The notes: generated by a model not told the origin, from the letters alone. A stretch of 64,000 nt of DNA from Oscillospiraceae bacterium (GCA_022835495.1 BQOK01000001.1:1240001-1304000), one strand, 5' to 3'. Positions 40,454 through 49,914 are shown, counted from the first letter of the stretch. Made by a program: numbers and translations.

Positions 40454-40541
40454 GCGGCGGGGCTATATTCCCGAAAAGCCAGCATATACATGCCATAGAC
40501 AAACTGTGTTCTAACAGCAAAAAGGGAAGGATGATGCCTGT

Positions 40542-41714
40542 ATGTTCAAAAAACGCGCGTTTGCGCTGGCGCTTTGCCTGGTGCTGGCGGCGGCGCTTTG
40601 CCTGCCCGCGGGGGCCGAGGAGCTCACTGCCGGGCGGTTTGCCCTGCCCGATTTCGATGTGCCCTGCAAGGGCGCGATCCTGATCGAGCAGAACAGCGGC
40701 ACAGTGCTGTACGAAAAGCAGCCGGACCAGCAGATGCCCATTGCCTCGATTACCAAGGTGATGACCCTGCTGCTTACCATGGAGGCGCTCGACAGCGGCA
40801 AGGTGACCCTGCAGGACACGGTGCCCGTGTCTGAGCACGCCTACAACATGGGCGGCAGCCAGATTTGGCTGGAGCCGGGCGAAACCTTCACCCTGGACGA
40901 GATGCTCAAGGCCATCTGTGTGTCCAGCGCAAACGACGCGGCGGTGGCGGTGGCCGAGTTCATCGGCGGTTCCGAGCCCGCTTTTGCCGAGCTGATGAAC
41001 CAAAAGGCCGCGGAGCTGGGCATGGCGAACACCCATTTTAAAAACGCCTGCGGCCTGGACGAGGAGGGGCATCTGTCCACCGCGCGGGATGTGGCCATTA
41101 TGAGCCGCGAGATCCTTACCCATCACCCCTCCATCACCCATTACACCACCATTTGGATGGACACCCTGCGGGGCGGGGAAACCCAGCTGCTCAACACCAA
41201 CAAGCTGCTCAAGCGTTACAATGGCGTGAACGGCCTCAAGACCGGCACCACCAGCGGCGCCGGCGTGTGCCTTTCGGCCAGCGCCACGCGGGACGGCCTG
41301 TCGCTGATTGCGGTGGTGCTGGGCAGCCCTTCCAGCGGCGAGCGGTTCGACGCCGCCACCGCCCTTTTGGACTACGGCTTTGCCAATTTTGAGAGCGCCT
41401 GCGCCCCCGTGCCGGAGGGCGCGCCCGCCGAACTGCCGGTGCAGCGCGGCAGTGCCGAAACGGTGCCGCTGGTCTACGCCATGCCGGAGAATCTGCTGGT
41501 AAAAAAAGGCGAGGGCCAGAGCCTTGCCAGCACCCTGGAGCTGCCCGAGGAGCTGGAAGCGCCGGTGAGCGAGGGCGCACAGGTGGGCACCGTTACGGTC
41601 ACCGCAGGCGACACGGAGCTTGGCTCCTGGCCGGTCACGGCGGGGGGCGAGGTGCCCCGCATGACCGTGGCGCTGGGCTTTGAACGGCTGTGGCAGGCCC
41701 TGCTGACCCACTGA
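40542..41714 (+). CDS. dacF: D-alanyl-D-alanine carboxypeptidase (DacF/PBP5 family)
   Basis: A 390-residue exported serine peptidase trimming the terminal D-Ala of peptidoglycan stem peptides. A signal peptide (about 1-25, cleaved after PAGAEE-like sequence) is followed by the three active-site motifs: SITK (SxxK) at about 68, SSAND (SxN) at about 129 and KTGTTSG (KTG) at about 234. A C-terminal PBP5-like beta domain follows to residue 385. Clostridial DacF is often expressed in the forespore, but I found no convincing promoter in the divergent 163-bp gap. GGGAAGG precedes the ATG. Confidence 0.9.
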   Translation: MFKKRAFALALCLVLAAALCLPAGAEELTAGRFALPDFDVPCKGAILIEQNSGTVLYEKQPDQQMPIASITKVMTLLLTMEALDSGKVTLQDTVPVSEHAYNMGGSQIWLEPGETFTLDEMLKAICVSSANDAAVAVAEFIGGSEPAFAELMNQKAAELGMANTHFKNACGLDEEGHLSTARDVAIMSREILTHHPSITHYTTIWMDTLRGGETQLLNTNKLLKRYNGVNGLKTGTTSGAGVCLSASATRDGLSLIAVVLGSPSSGERFDAATALLDYGFANFESACAPVPEGAPAELPVQRGSAETVPLVYAMPENLLVKKGEGQSLASTLELPEELEAPVSEGAQVGTVTVTAGDTELGSWPVTAGGEVPRMTVALGFERLWQALLTH

Positions 41715-41756
41715 GGCAGGGCACGCATATTTTGTGAGGTTCGGCCCAACATACCT

Positions 41757-41785
41757 TGACTTTACCCCCTCAAAACGGTATAGTT
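41757..41785 (+). promoter_or_regulatory. Sigma-A-type promoter for pgi
   Basis: TTGACT (41757-41762) and TATAGT (41780-41785), 17 bp apart, about 70 bp before pgi. Confidence 0.8.
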
Positions 41786-41858
41786 ATTACAAAGAAAATA
41801 CCTTGACCCGCCCGCCCTTTTCCGGGCGCGGCGCGGGCCCGGGAACGGGGGTTTTGCA

Positions 41859-43193
41859 ATGAGCATCCAATTCAACGGCAAGCACCTGGCGGGCTTTGTG
41901 AAAGAGGCTGAGTTCAGTGCCATCTGGCCGCAGGTGCAGGCGGCGCACGAGCTGCTGGAGAGCCGCACCGGCCCTGGAAGCGACTTTTTGGGCTGGGTGG
42001 ACCTGCCCGTGGATTATGACAAGCAGGAATTCGCGCGCATCAAGGCCGCCGCTGAAAAGATCCGGCAGGATTCCGACGTGCTGGTGGTCATCGGCATTGG
42101 GGGCTCTTACCTGGGCGCCCGGGCCGCCATCGAGGCCATTAAGGGCCAGATGTACAACTGCACCTGCAAGAATACCCCGCAGATCTTTTTTGCGGGCAAT
42201 TCCATCTCGCCCGCCTACCTGAACGACATCCTGGCCTGCTGCGAGGGCAAGCGGGTGAGCGTGAACGTGATCTCCAAATCCGGCACCACCACCGAGCCCG
42301 CGCTGGCGTTCCGGGTATTCAAAAAGTATCTGGAAGACCGCTATGGCGCTGAGGAGGCCGGAAAGCGCATCTACGCCACCACCGACAAAGCCCGCGGCAC
42401 CCTGAAGCAGGAGGCCGACGAAGAGGGCTGGCCCACCTTTGTGGTGCCGGACGATGTGGGCGGCCGCTATTCGGTGCTCACTGCCGTGGGCCTTCTGCCC
42501 ATCGCCTGCGCCGGGTGCGACATTGACCGGCTGATGCAGGGCGCGGCCGACGCGCGCGCCGCGTATGCCCAGTGCACCCCTGAAAACGACTGCTACAAGT
42601 ACGCCGCCGCCCGCAATATCCTGTACCGCAAGGGCAAATCGGTGGAGCTGCTGGCCGCCTATGAACCGAATTTTGCCATGATGAACGAGTGGTACAAGCA
42701 GCTTTATGGGGAGAGCGAGGGCAAGGACAACAAGGGCCTCATGCCCACCAGCGTCATTTTTTCCACAGACCTGCACAGCATGGGCCAATTCGTGCAGGAG
42801 GGCAGCCGGGTGATGTTTGAGACCGTGGTGAACATCCAGAAGCCCGCCGCCGACCTGTTTATCGAGCCGGACGCCGCCGACCTGGACGGCCTGAACTTTT
42901 TGGCAGGCCAGCCCATGAGCGTGGTGAACCAAAAGGCCATGCAGGGCACCGTGCTGGCCCACACCGACGGCAGCGTGCCCAACATCCTGCTAGAGGTGCC
43001 CAGCCTTGCGGAATACGATCTGGGCTGGCTGATCTACTTCTTTGAAAAGGCCTGCGCCGTGAGCGGTTATATGCTGGGGGTCAACCCCTTTGACCAGCCC
43101 GGCGTGGAGAGCTACAAAAAGAATATGTTCGCGCTGCTGGGCAAGCCCGGCTACGAGGACCGCAAGGCCGAGCTGGAAGCAAAGCTGCGGTGA
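41859..43193 (+). CDS. pgi: Glucose-6-phosphate isomerase
   Basis: A 444-residue glycolytic enzyme interconverting glucose-6-phosphate and fructose-6-phosphate, of the short Firmicutes form. [19 protein letters not shown] at about 76, [17 protein letters not shown] at about 136 (sugar-phosphate binding) and [13 protein letters not shown] at about 203 are typical SIS-fold motifs; the catalytic glutamate lies in [11 protein letters not shown] near 312. It has its own strong promoter. With class III fbp and the phosphohexomutase in the same window it serves central carbon flow. Confidence 0.96.
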   Translation: MSIQFNGKHLAGFVKEAEFSAIWPQVQAAHELLESRTGPGSDFLGWVDLPVDYDKQEFARIKAAAEKIRQDSDVLVVIGIGGSYLGARAAIEAIKGQMYNCTCKNTPQIFFAGNSISPAYLNDILACCEGKRVSVNVISKSGTTTEPALAFRVFKKYLEDRYGAEEAGKRIYATTDKARGTLKQEADEEGWPTFVVPDDVGGRYSVLTAVGLLPIACAGCDIDRLMQGAADARAAYAQCTPENDCYKYAAARNILYRKGKSVELLAAYEPNFAMMNEWYKQLYGESEGKDNKGLMPTSVIFSTDLHSMGQFVQEGSRVMFETVVNIQKPAADLFIEPDAADLDGLNFLAGQPMSVVNQKAMQGTVLAHTDGSVPNILLEVPSLAEYDLGWLIYFFEKACAVSGYMLGVNPFDQPGVESYKKNMFALLGKPGYEDRKAELEAKLR

Positions 43194-43271
43194 CCGCACC
43201 CCGAAAAATGCCTGAAAGGGGCGCGGCGGCCCGGCTGTCCGCCTCTTAAAATAAAAGGAGGTACCCCCTAT

Positions 43272-43673
43272 ATGATTAAACTGATCGTTGGCACCAAAGG
43301 CTCCGGCAAGACCAAGGCAATGATCGAGAGCATCAACGCTGTGACCAAGACCACTTCCGGCAATGTTGTTGTGCTGGAAAAGTCCATGCAGCTGACCTAC
43401 AACATCGATCACGCGGCCCGGCTGATCGATCTGGATGAATATAAGGTGAACGGCTACGAGATGATGTACGGCTTTGTGGCCGGCGTGCTGGCCGGAAACT
43501 ACGACATCACCGAGCTGTATATCGATGGGATTTTGAAGGTGTGCGACCACGACCTGGCCGGCCTGGGCGCGTTCCTGGCCAAGGTGGACGCCATTGCCGC
43601 CAGTGTGAACGTGACCGTGACCATTTCCGCGGATGCGGCCGTTCTGCCCGCCGACGTGCAGAAATACCTGTAA
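43272..43673 (+). CDS. Small P-loop protein of unknown function
   Basis: A 133-residue protein with a Walker A-like loop at its very start (LIVGTKGSGKTKAM, about 4-17) and a hydrophobic strand ending in acid (ITELYIDGI, about 78) that may be Walker B. There is no membrane segment. It looks like a minimal NTPase or nucleotide-binding protein; I do not recognise a family with confidence. AAAGGAGGTA precedes the ATG. It is followed by a strong hairpin and stands alone between pgi and yceD. Confidence 0.7.
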   Translation: MIKLIVGTKGSGKTKAMIESINAVTKTTSGNVVVLEKSMQLTYNIDHAARLIDLDEYKVNGYEMMYGFVAGVLAGNYDITELYIDGILKVCDHDLAGLGAFLAKVDAIAASVNVTVTISADAAVLPADVQKYL

Positions 43674-43698
43674 AGCGCTGGGACTGTTTTGCGTTTCG

Positions 43699-43726
43699 GG
43701 CGGGGGCCAATTTTTTGGCCCCCGCC
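43699..43726 (+). terminator. Terminator after the small P-loop gene
   Basis: GGCGGGGGCCAA pairs with TTGGCCCCCGCC around four T bases. Only a short, mixed T stretch follows. Confidence 0.65.
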
Positions 43727-43738
43727 TTGAATTTGCTA

Positions 43739-43767
43739 TTGACAAACCGCCCCGCATCCGATATACT
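43739..43767 (+). promoter_or_regulatory. Near-consensus sigma-A promoter for yceD-rpmF
   Basis: TTGACA (43739-43744) and TATACT (43762-43767), 17 bp apart. It is the strongest promoter in the window, as expected for a ribosomal protein operon. Confidence 0.9.
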
Positions 43768-43794
43768 AGGTAGGCGGTCTTTTCGAGGTGGACT

Positions 43795-44298
43795 ATGGTT
43801 TTTGACCTGAAACAGTTTTTGCAGACCGGTCGCACACCCTATGAAACGGCATTTGCGTGCGATCTTTCCGGGTGGGATTGGCCCGGCTACGCCCCCTGCG
43901 GCCCGGTGAAGGCCAGTTTCTCGGCCATCCCCGGCGAGAATGGGGCTGAGCTGCAGCTCACGGTTTCGGCCGGGATCAGCGCCGCGTGCGCCCGTTGCCT
44001 TGAACCTGTGCGCCAGGAACATTCGTTTTCCAGGCAATGGCAGGTGCGCGAACAAGACCTTTTCAGCGAGGAGCTGGAGCTTCCCATCAGCGAAAAAGGC
44101 GCTCTTGATCTGGACGAGCTGATCTTTGAGGAACTGGTGCTGGAGGTACCCCCGGTGCTGCTGTGCAGCCCGGACTGTGAAGGGCTATGCCCTGTGTGCG
44201 GAACCCCAAAAGCGGCAGGCTGTTCCTGCTGTACGGCAGGGCAGAGCGCCCCCGCAGACGCAAGGCTTGCTATATTGAAAGAACTGCTGAGCGAATGA
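43795..44298 (+). CDS. yceD: YceD/DUF177 family protein
   Basis: A 167-residue DUF177 protein. It has SAACARCLEPV at about 61 (the CxxC typical of the family), an acidic LDELIFEELVLEVPPVLLCS stretch at about 104, and a C-terminal cysteine cluster (CEGLCPVCGTPKAAGCSC). DUF177 proteins are linked to 23S rRNA or 50S assembly and nearly always precede rpmF, as here (24 bp apart). The gene starts 27 bp after the -10 box of a near-consensus promoter. GAGGTG precedes the ATG. Confidence 0.9.
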   Translation: MVFDLKQFLQTGRTPYETAFACDLSGWDWPGYAPCGPVKASFSAIPGENGAELQLTVSAGISAACARCLEPVRQEHSFSRQWQVREQDLFSEELELPISEKGALDLDELIFEELVLEVPPVLLCSPDCEGLCPVCGTPKAAGCSCCTAGQSAPADARLAILKELLSE

Positions 44299-44322
44299 TT
44301 CACATTAGAGGAGGTGCTTAAC

Positions 44323-44505
44323 ATGGCAGTACCCAAGAGAAAGGTTTCCCAGGCACGGCGCGACAAGCGTCGCTCCTCTGTGTGGAAGCTGGAAGCCCCT
44401 GCGCTGGTGAAGTGCAGCCAGTGCGGCGAGTACAAGCTCCCCCATCAGGTATGCGGCAACTGCGGCTACTACAAGGGCAAGGAAATCGTGAAAAAGGAAG
44501 CGTGA
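44323..44505 (+). CDS. rpmF: 50S ribosomal protein L32
   Basis: A 60-residue ribosomal protein. MAVPKRKVSQARRDKRRS is the invariant start, and a zinc ribbon follows (CSQCGEYKLPHQVCGNCGYY, two CxxC pairs), so this is the zinc-binding C+ form. GAGGAGGTG precedes ATG 44323. It is cotranscribed with yceD and followed by a terminator-like hairpin. Confidence 0.97.
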   Translation: MAVPKRKVSQARRDKRRSSVWKLEAPALVKCSQCGEYKLPHQVCGNCGYYKGKEIVKKEA

Positions 44506-44523
44506 TCCGCTTCCCGCAAAAGC

Positions 44524-44552
44524 AAGGGGAGGGCACAGCCTTCCCCTTTTTC
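44524..44552 (+). terminator. Terminator after rpmF
   Basis: AAGGGGAGG pairs with CCTTCCCCTT (one bulged base), followed by a T-rich run. Confidence 0.75.
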
Positions 44553-44588
44553 TTTGCCCCACAGGGCGTGAAAGGCAGGTGAGGGAAC

Positions 44589-45902
44589 ATGGCGGTGCGC
44601 GTGAAAAACGTGCAGAAGGGCTCGGCGGCCGAACGGCTGGGCCTTACGACGGGCTCGATGCTCTATTCGGCAGACGGCAACGAGATCAATGACATGCTGG
44701 ACTACCAGTTCTACACCTCCGGAACAAAGTTTGAGCTGGCAGTGATGAAACAGGGCAAGCTGGACTATCTGCAGGTGGAAAAGGGCGATTATGAGCCCCT
44801 GGGCTGCGAGTTTGAAACGTATCTGATCGACCAGAAGCACTCCTGCTCCAACCATTGTATGTTCTGCTTTATCGACCAGCTGCCCCCCGGCCTGCGGGAC
44901 ACCCTTTATTTCAAAGACGACGACGAGCGGCTCTCGTTTTTATTCGGCAACTACGTCACGCTCACAAACCTTTCCGACCATGAGGTGGAGCGCATCAAAA
45001 AGATGCACATCTCGCCCATCAATATTTCGGTGCACACCACAGACCCCGCGCTGCGGGTGCGCATGATGGCAAATAAGCGCGCGGGTGAAACACTGAAATA
45101 TCTGGACGAGTTTGCCGAGGCGGGCATTCAGATGAACTGCCAGCTGGTGCTTTGCCGGGGCGTGAACGACGGGGACGCTTTGCGCCGAAGCCTGGAAAAG
45201 CTCACCGGCATGTACCCGGCGGTGCAGAGCATTGCCGCGGTGCCCAGCGGGCTGACCCGGTACCGCAAGGGCCTTTATAAGCTTGAACCCTACGACGCGG
45301 CCAGCAGCGCCGCCGTGCTGGATATTCTGGAGGAACAGGGCGCCGCCTGCAAAAAAAAGTATGGCGCGCGCATTGTGTACCCGGGCGACGAGTGGTATTT
45401 GTGCGCGGGGAGGCCCATTCCGCCCGGCTCGTTTTACGAGGATTACGCCCAGCTGGAAAACGGCGTGGGCATGTGGCGGCTGTTCCGCGATGAGTTCATG
45501 GCCGAACTGCAATTTTACCGCCGGCGCTGGCCCGTGCCCCGCCGCATCGACGTGGTGACCGGCATCCTGGCCGCGCCCCTGATCACCGAGATGACCCGCG
45601 CGTTAACCCTGCGCCACCCCACCGTGCAGGTGGCGGTGCACCCCATCCGGAACGACTTTTTTGGGGGCAATGTGAGCGTGGCGGGCCTTGTTACCGCCAC
45701 CGACATCGTGGCCCAGTGCAAGGGGCGGCTCAAAAGCCGCCACCTGGGCGTGCCGGACGTGATGCTGCGGGCTGAGCGGGACCGGTTTCTGGACGACTGG
45801 ACCATCCAGGACCTGGAAAAGGCCCTGAAAGTGAAGGTTCATATTCTGCCCAGCGGGGGCGGAGAGCTGGTGAAGGCCCTGCTTGCGCCCCGGCTTGGGT
45901 GA
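44589..45902 (+). CDS. DUF512 radical SAM/PDZ-like Fe-S protein (COG1625)
   Basis: A 437-residue protein. Residues 1-65 form a PDZ-like domain (VQKGSAAERLGLTTGSMLYS). HSCSNHCMFCFIDQLP at about 80 is a CxxxCxxC radical SAM-type cluster motif, and the C-terminal DUF512 domain holds IVYPGDEWYLCAGRPIPP at about 260. Its reaction is unknown. In Clostridia this gene nearly always lies next to der and plsY, as here, which hints at a role tied to ribosome assembly or lipid synthesis. GGTGAGGGA precedes the ATG. Confidence 0.9.
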   Translation: MAVRVKNVQKGSAAERLGLTTGSMLYSADGNEINDMLDYQFYTSGTKFELAVMKQGKLDYLQVEKGDYEPLGCEFETYLIDQKHSCSNHCMFCFIDQLPPGLRDTLYFKDDDERLSFLFGNYVTLTNLSDHEVERIKKMHISPINISVHTTDPALRVRMMANKRAGETLKYLDEFAEAGIQMNCQLVLCRGVNDGDALRRSLEKLTGMYPAVQSIAAVPSGLTRYRKGLYKLEPYDAASSAAVLDILEEQGAACKKKYGARIVYPGDEWYLCAGRPIPPGSFYEDYAQLENGVGMWRLFRDEFMAELQFYRRRWPVPRRIDVVTGILAAPLITEMTRALTLRHPTVQVAVHPIRNDFFGGNVSVAGLVTATDIVAQCKGRLKSRHLGVPDVMLRAERDRFLDDWTIQDLEKALKVKVHILPSGGGELVKALLAPRLG

Positions 45903-45956
45903 AGCCCGGCCCTTGCGGGCAATACTAAGGACTAAGTGAGAAAGGGGGCCCCGAGC

Positions 45957-47288
45957 ATGGCAAAACCCATCGTAGCGGTGGTAGGCCGCCCCAATGTGGG
46001 CAAATCCACCCTGTTCAACAAGCTGATCGGCCAGCGCCTGGCCATTGTGGAAGACACCCCCGGTGTGACCCGGGACCGCATTTTTGGCGACTGCGAATGG
46101 CAGGAGCACCGGTTTTTGCTGGTGGATACCGGCGGGATCGAGCCGGGCATCGACGACGGCATTCTGCTGCACATGCGCGAGCAGGCGCAGGTGGCCATCG
46201 ACTCGGCCGACTGCATCATCATGGTCACCGACCTGCACGCGGGCGTGACCGCCCAGGATCAGGACGTGGCGGCCATGCTGATGCGCAGCGGCAAGCCGGT
46301 GGTGCTGGCGGTGAATAAGGTGGACAAGGTGGGGGCGCCCCCGCTGGAGCTGTACGACTTTTACAGCCTGGGCCTGGGCGAGGTGTTCCCGGTGTCCAGC
46401 GTGCACGGGCACGGCACCGGCGACCTGCTGGACGCGGTGTGCAGCCACCTGAAACCGGCCGAAGAGCGGGCGGAAGAGGACGACCGGATCAGCGTGGCGG
46501 TGATCGGCCGGCCCAACGTGGGAAAATCCAGCCTTGTGAACTATGTGCTGGGCGAACAGCGCATGATCGTGGCAAACGAAGCCGGCACCACCCGCGACGC
46601 CATCGACACCCAGGTGGACAACCAGTACGGCAGCTTTATCTTTACCGACACCGCGGGCCTGCGCAAAAAGGGCCGGGTGGAAAGCGGGGTCGAGCGCTAC
46701 AGCGTGCTGCGCAGCCTGGCGGCGGTGGAACGCAGCCGGGTGTGCGTGATCATGATCGACGCCACCGAGGGCTTTACCGAGCAGGACAGCAAGGTGGCGG
46801 GCTATGCCCACGAGCAGGGCAAGGCCTGCATCATTGCGGTGAACAAGTGGGACGCGGTGGAAAAGGACGACAAGACCATGGACGCGGCCCGCAAAAAGCT
46901 CATGAACGATTTCAGCTTTATGAGCTATGCCCCCATCATTTTCATCAGCGCAAAGACCGGCCAGCGGGTGGACCGGCTGTTTCAGCTCATCAAATATGTG
47001 GACGAGCAGAACGCCCTGCGAGTGACCACCGGCATGCTGAACGAGCTGCTTGCCCGGGCCACGGCCCGGGTGCAGCCCCCCAGCGATAAGGGCAAACGGC
47101 TCAAGATCTTTTATATGACCCAGATCTCCACCCGGCCGCCCACCTTTGTGTGCTTTGTGAACCGGCGGGACCTGTTCCATTTTTCGTACCAGCGCTATAT
47201 TGAAAACCAGATCCGCGAGACCTTTGGGCTGGAGGGCACTCCCGTCCGGCTGATCGTGCGGGAGCGGGGCGACGGAAAGACCAAATGA
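45957..47288 (+). CDS. der: Ribosome assembly GTPase Der (EngA)
   Basis: A 443-residue double GTPase needed for 50S maturation. The first G domain has GRPNVGKSTLFNKL, DTGGIEPG and NKVDKV; the second has GRPNVGKSSLVNYV at about 184, DTAGLRKKGR and NKWDAV. A C-terminal KH-like domain follows and ends in a basic tail. I chose ATG 45957 (MAKPIVAVVGRP), the usual family start, over the in-frame codon at 45936. AAAGGGGG lies upstream. It sits between DUF512 and plsY in the conserved clostridial order. Confidence 0.96.
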   Translation: MAKPIVAVVGRPNVGKSTLFNKLIGQRLAIVEDTPGVTRDRIFGDCEWQEHRFLLVDTGGIEPGIDDGILLHMREQAQVAIDSADCIIMVTDLHAGVTAQDQDVAAMLMRSGKPVVLAVNKVDKVGAPPLELYDFYSLGLGEVFPVSSVHGHGTGDLLDAVCSHLKPAEERAEEDDRISVAVIGRPNVGKSSLVNYVLGEQRMIVANEAGTTRDAIDTQVDNQYGSFIFTDTAGLRKKGRVESGVERYSVLRSLAAVERSRVCVIMIDATEGFTEQDSKVAGYAHEQGKACIIAVNKWDAVEKDDKTMDAARKKLMNDFSFMSYAPIIFISAKTGQRVDRLFQLIKYVDEQNALRVTTGMLNELLARATARVQPPSDKGKRLKIFYMTQISTRPPTFVCFVNRRDLFHFSYQRYIENQIRETFGLEGTPVRLIVRERGDGKTK

Positions 47289-47358
47289 GCCCCCGCCCGC
47301 AGTGGCCCTGCCGCGCAGGCTTTCAGCGCGCGGCCGAACATAAAAAGGAGGCCGTTTT

Positions 47359-48012
47359 ATGAACCCCATCCTCTTGGCGGCGCTGCTGCTGGCGGCGGCA
47401 GCCGCAGCGGCGTATTTGCTGGGAAGCATCGACTTTGGCGTGGTGGTGAGCCGGCTGGTTTACCAGGAGGACGTGCGCTCCAAGGGCAGCGGCAACGCGG
47501 GCGCCACGAATATGCTTCGCACCTATGGTAAGGCCGCGGCCGCCCTGACCCTGGCGGGCGACCTTGGCAAGGGCGTGCTGGCCGTGGCGCTGGGCCGGCT
47601 GCTGTTTGGGCTGTGCACCGTGAGCCCCGAATGGGCGGTGTACGGCGGTTATGTGGCGGCCATTTTTGCGGTGTGCGGCCATTTGTGGCCGGTGTGGTTC
47701 GGTTTTAAGGGCGGCAAGGGCGTGGCCGTGGCCGCGGGGGCGATCCTGGCCACCGAGCCGGTGGTGCTGCTGGCGCTGGCAGTGGTGTTTTTTGCCCTGG
47801 CGTTCGCCACCCGCATCGTGAGCCTTTCTTCGGTCACGGTGGCGGCGCTGTATCCGGTGTTTACCGCGCTTTGGTCCTGGTACACGGGGCGCAGCGTGTG
47901 GTTCACCACCTTGTGCGCCCTGGTCATGGGCCTTTTGGTGATCTGGATGCACCGGGCGAATATCCAGCGCCTCAAAAATGGAACCGAGTACAAATTCGGG
48001 CAGAAAAAATGA
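47359..48012 (+). CDS. plsY: Acyl-phosphate:glycerol-3-phosphate acyltransferase
   Basis: A 217-residue membrane enzyme making lysophosphatidic acid, the first step of phospholipid synthesis, from acyl-phosphate produced by PlsX. About five membrane helices are visible. The conserved loops are KGSGNAGATNMLRTYGK at about 46, FGFKGGKGVAVAAG at about 115 and a final MHRANIQRLKNGTE (about 199). AAAAGGAGG precedes the ATG. A strong terminator closes the DUF512-der-plsY unit. Confidence 0.95.
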   Translation: MNPILLAALLLAAAAAAAYLLGSIDFGVVVSRLVYQEDVRSKGSGNAGATNMLRTYGKAAAALTLAGDLGKGVLAVALGRLLFGLCTVSPEWAVYGGYVAAIFAVCGHLWPVWFGFKGGKGVAVAAGAILATEPVVLLALAVVFFALAFATRIVSLSSVTVAALYPVFTALWSWYTGRSVWFTTLCALVMGLLVIWMHRANIQRLKNGTEYKFGQKK

Positions 48013-48053
48013 AAAGAAGCCCTTCTCTTTGAAAAGAGGAGGGCTTCTTTTTT
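48012..48053 (+). terminator. Terminator after plsY
   Basis: AAAAGAAGCCCTTCTCTTT pairs with AAGAGGAGGGCTTCTTTTTT. Confidence 0.9.
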
Positions 48054-48134
48054 CGTTGCGCTGCCGTGAAGAGTATGATAACATATACTATGTAGACCGT
48101 AATTTTTTGCGCGATGCAGGCGGGGGGCGTGGGA

Positions 48135-49832
48135 ATGAAACGATTCCTTGCGGCGTTTGGGAAAAACAGGGGGCGCGGCACGGTTTTTGCGCTGCTGCTG
48201 CTTTTTGGTTTTTGCTTTGCGCTTGGCCTGGCGCTGCGGCCCGGGGCACCGGACGTGTGGCTCGCCGGGGAACAGGCGGAGGCGCTGCGCACCGGCTGGA
48301 CAACGGCCGAAGGGACCGCCTGTGAACTGCCCGCCGTGCTGGAGGCGGGGCCAGACGGCGCGGTTGAGATCAGCAGGGTGCTCACCGAGGGCGCGGCGCA
48401 GGGAAACTCCATTTTGCTGCGCACCAGCCAGCAGGCGGTGCAGGTGTTTTTGAACGGAAAACTGCTTTACGAATACAGCGGCCAGCAGGGCGCGGTGGTG
48501 GACGTGGGCTTTGGAACCTCCAAGCACATTGTGCGGCTGCCTGCCGGCTGGCAGGGCGCTGCCCTGACCCTGCGGTTTACAGGCGGCGCCGGCACTGTGG
48601 ACATGGTGTATTTGGGCACCAAGGCGGCGCTGCTTACCCTGGTATTCCGGACTGCGCTGCCCGGCCTGGCGGCCTGCTTTCTGGCGGTGGCGATGGGATT
48701 GGCCCTGCTCGCCGCCAGCCTTTTGTTCCGGGAGGGGCTGGCGGCTTCGCGGCTGCGCTGGCTGGGGGCACTGGCCGTGACCGCCGGAATTTGGGCGGCG
48801 CTGGAAACCCGTTCCTTTCAGCTTTTCAGCGGCAATGTGACCCTGTGCTATGCACTGGTATTCACCAGCTTTGCGCTGGTGCCGGTTTGTGTGCTTGGCT
48901 TTTTGCTCACCTACCCGGATTTTGAACAAATTCGCTACTTCCGCGTGATCTACTGGCTGAGTGCGGCGAATTTTGTGTGGATTCAGGCCGCCCAGTTTTT
49001 GGGGTGGGCGCCGTATCTGCGCACCATTCCGGGGGTCCACCTGCTGGTGCTGGCGGCGGCGGGGGGCATTGTGACGGTTTGGCTGAAAAAGGGCCGCGGC
49101 CCGAACGCGGCCCTGCAGCCCCACCTGTTTGCCGCCTGCCTGCTCTTTGGGGGCTTTGGCATGGTGGATATGCTGCGCTTTTACCTGGGCGACCACACGC
49201 AGGACGACGTGCTCTTCACCCGCTGGGGGTTTTTGTGCTTTGCAGGGGCGCTGGGCTGGCAGGTTGTGCAGCAGGCCAGTGCCGAGCGGGCGGCTTTTGT
49301 GGAGCAGCAGGCCCTGCGCCGCCTGGCCTACACCGACGCGCTTACCGGGCTTGAAAATCGGACGGCGTTTGAACAGAGCATGGAAGCGTATCGCCAGGGC
49401 CAAAGGCCGGGAAGGCCGATCATTCTGGTGGCCGACCTGAACGGACTGAAAGCCATCAACGACGGCTTTGGCCATGCCGCGGGCGATGAAGCGATCATTC
49501 ACTGTGCCGCGGCCATGAAAGAGGCGTTTGGAGCGGCAGGCCGGGTGTACCGCATTGGCGGCGACGAGTTTTGCGTGCTCTGCACAGAAGAGGGCGCCAG
49601 GGCGGACGCGGCCTTTGAGGAGGGGACGGCCGCCTTTGAGGCGGGCATGGAAGAGCGGGGCTGCAGCGTGCCGTACCCCCTGAAAGCCGCCTGGGGCTGG
49701 TGCCGCCCGGCGCCGGGTGAAACCATCGACCAGGCATTCACCCGTGCCGACCGGGGCATGTATGAAAAAAAGGCCCGGATGGAGCGTGGGCCGGGGCTGT
49801 GCGCTGCGCCCGGCGCGGAGCCTCTGCTTTAA
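48135..49832 (+). CDS. Membrane diguanylate cyclase (7TM sensor plus GGDEF)
   Basis: A 565-residue protein. A signal-anchor helix (about 9-30) leads to a periplasmic-type beta domain of about 130 residues, then about seven membrane helices (about 170-385), the plan of 7TMR-DISM receptors, and a GGDEF domain (about 395-550). DALTGLENR opens the domain, and YRIGGDEFCVL carries an intact GGDEF active site for making cyclic di-GMP from GTP. No clear RxxD inhibitory site precedes it. No EAL or HD-GYP gene is in the window. ATG 48135 is chosen over 48114 because it starts the signal-like sequence. TTGCGC-17-TAACAT (48056-48084) is a weak promoter candidate. Confidence 0.87.
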   Translation: MKRFLAAFGKNRGRGTVFALLLLFGFCFALGLALRPGAPDVWLAGEQAEALRTGWTTAEGTACELPAVLEAGPDGAVEISRVLTEGAAQGNSILLRTSQQAVQVFLNGKLLYEYSGQQGAVVDVGFGTSKHIVRLPAGWQGAALTLRFTGGAGTVDMVYLGTKAALLTLVFRTALPGLAACFLAVAMGLALLAASLLFREGLAASRLRWLGALAVTAGIWAALETRSFQLFSGNVTLCYALVFTSFALVPVCVLGFLLTYPDFEQIRYFRVIYWLSAANFVWIQAAQFLGWAPYLRTIPGVHLLVLAAAGGIVTVWLKKGRGPNAALQPHLFAACLLFGGFGMVDMLRFYLGDHTQDDVLFTRWGFLCFAGALGWQVVQQASAERAAFVEQQALRRLAYTDALTGLENRTAFEQSMEAYRQGQRPGRPIILVADLNGLKAINDGFGHAAGDEAIIHCAAAMKEAFGAAGRVYRIGGDEFCVLCTEEGARADAAFEEGTAAFEAGMEERGCSVPYPLKAAWGWCRPAPGETIDQAFTRADRGMYEKKARMERGPGLCAAPGAEPLL

Positions 49833-49836
49833 AAAG

Positions 49837-49887
49837 AAAAGGCCCGGATCAGCCGCCCGCATTTGGGCAGCGTGATCCGGGCCTTTT
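49837..49887. terminator. Bidirectional terminator between the GGDEF and Nudix genes
   Basis: AAAAGGCCCGGATCA pairs with TGATCCGGGCCTTTT; the loop holds a second small hairpin. Confidence 0.9.
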
Positions 49888-49914
49888 GCAGATGCGGGGC
49901 GCCGGAGCGGCGGC

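Noticed and set aside
47649-49862. Long minus-strand frame opposite plsY and the GGDEF gene
   Set aside because: Low-complexity basic translation; the plus-strand genes have clear family motifs and signals.
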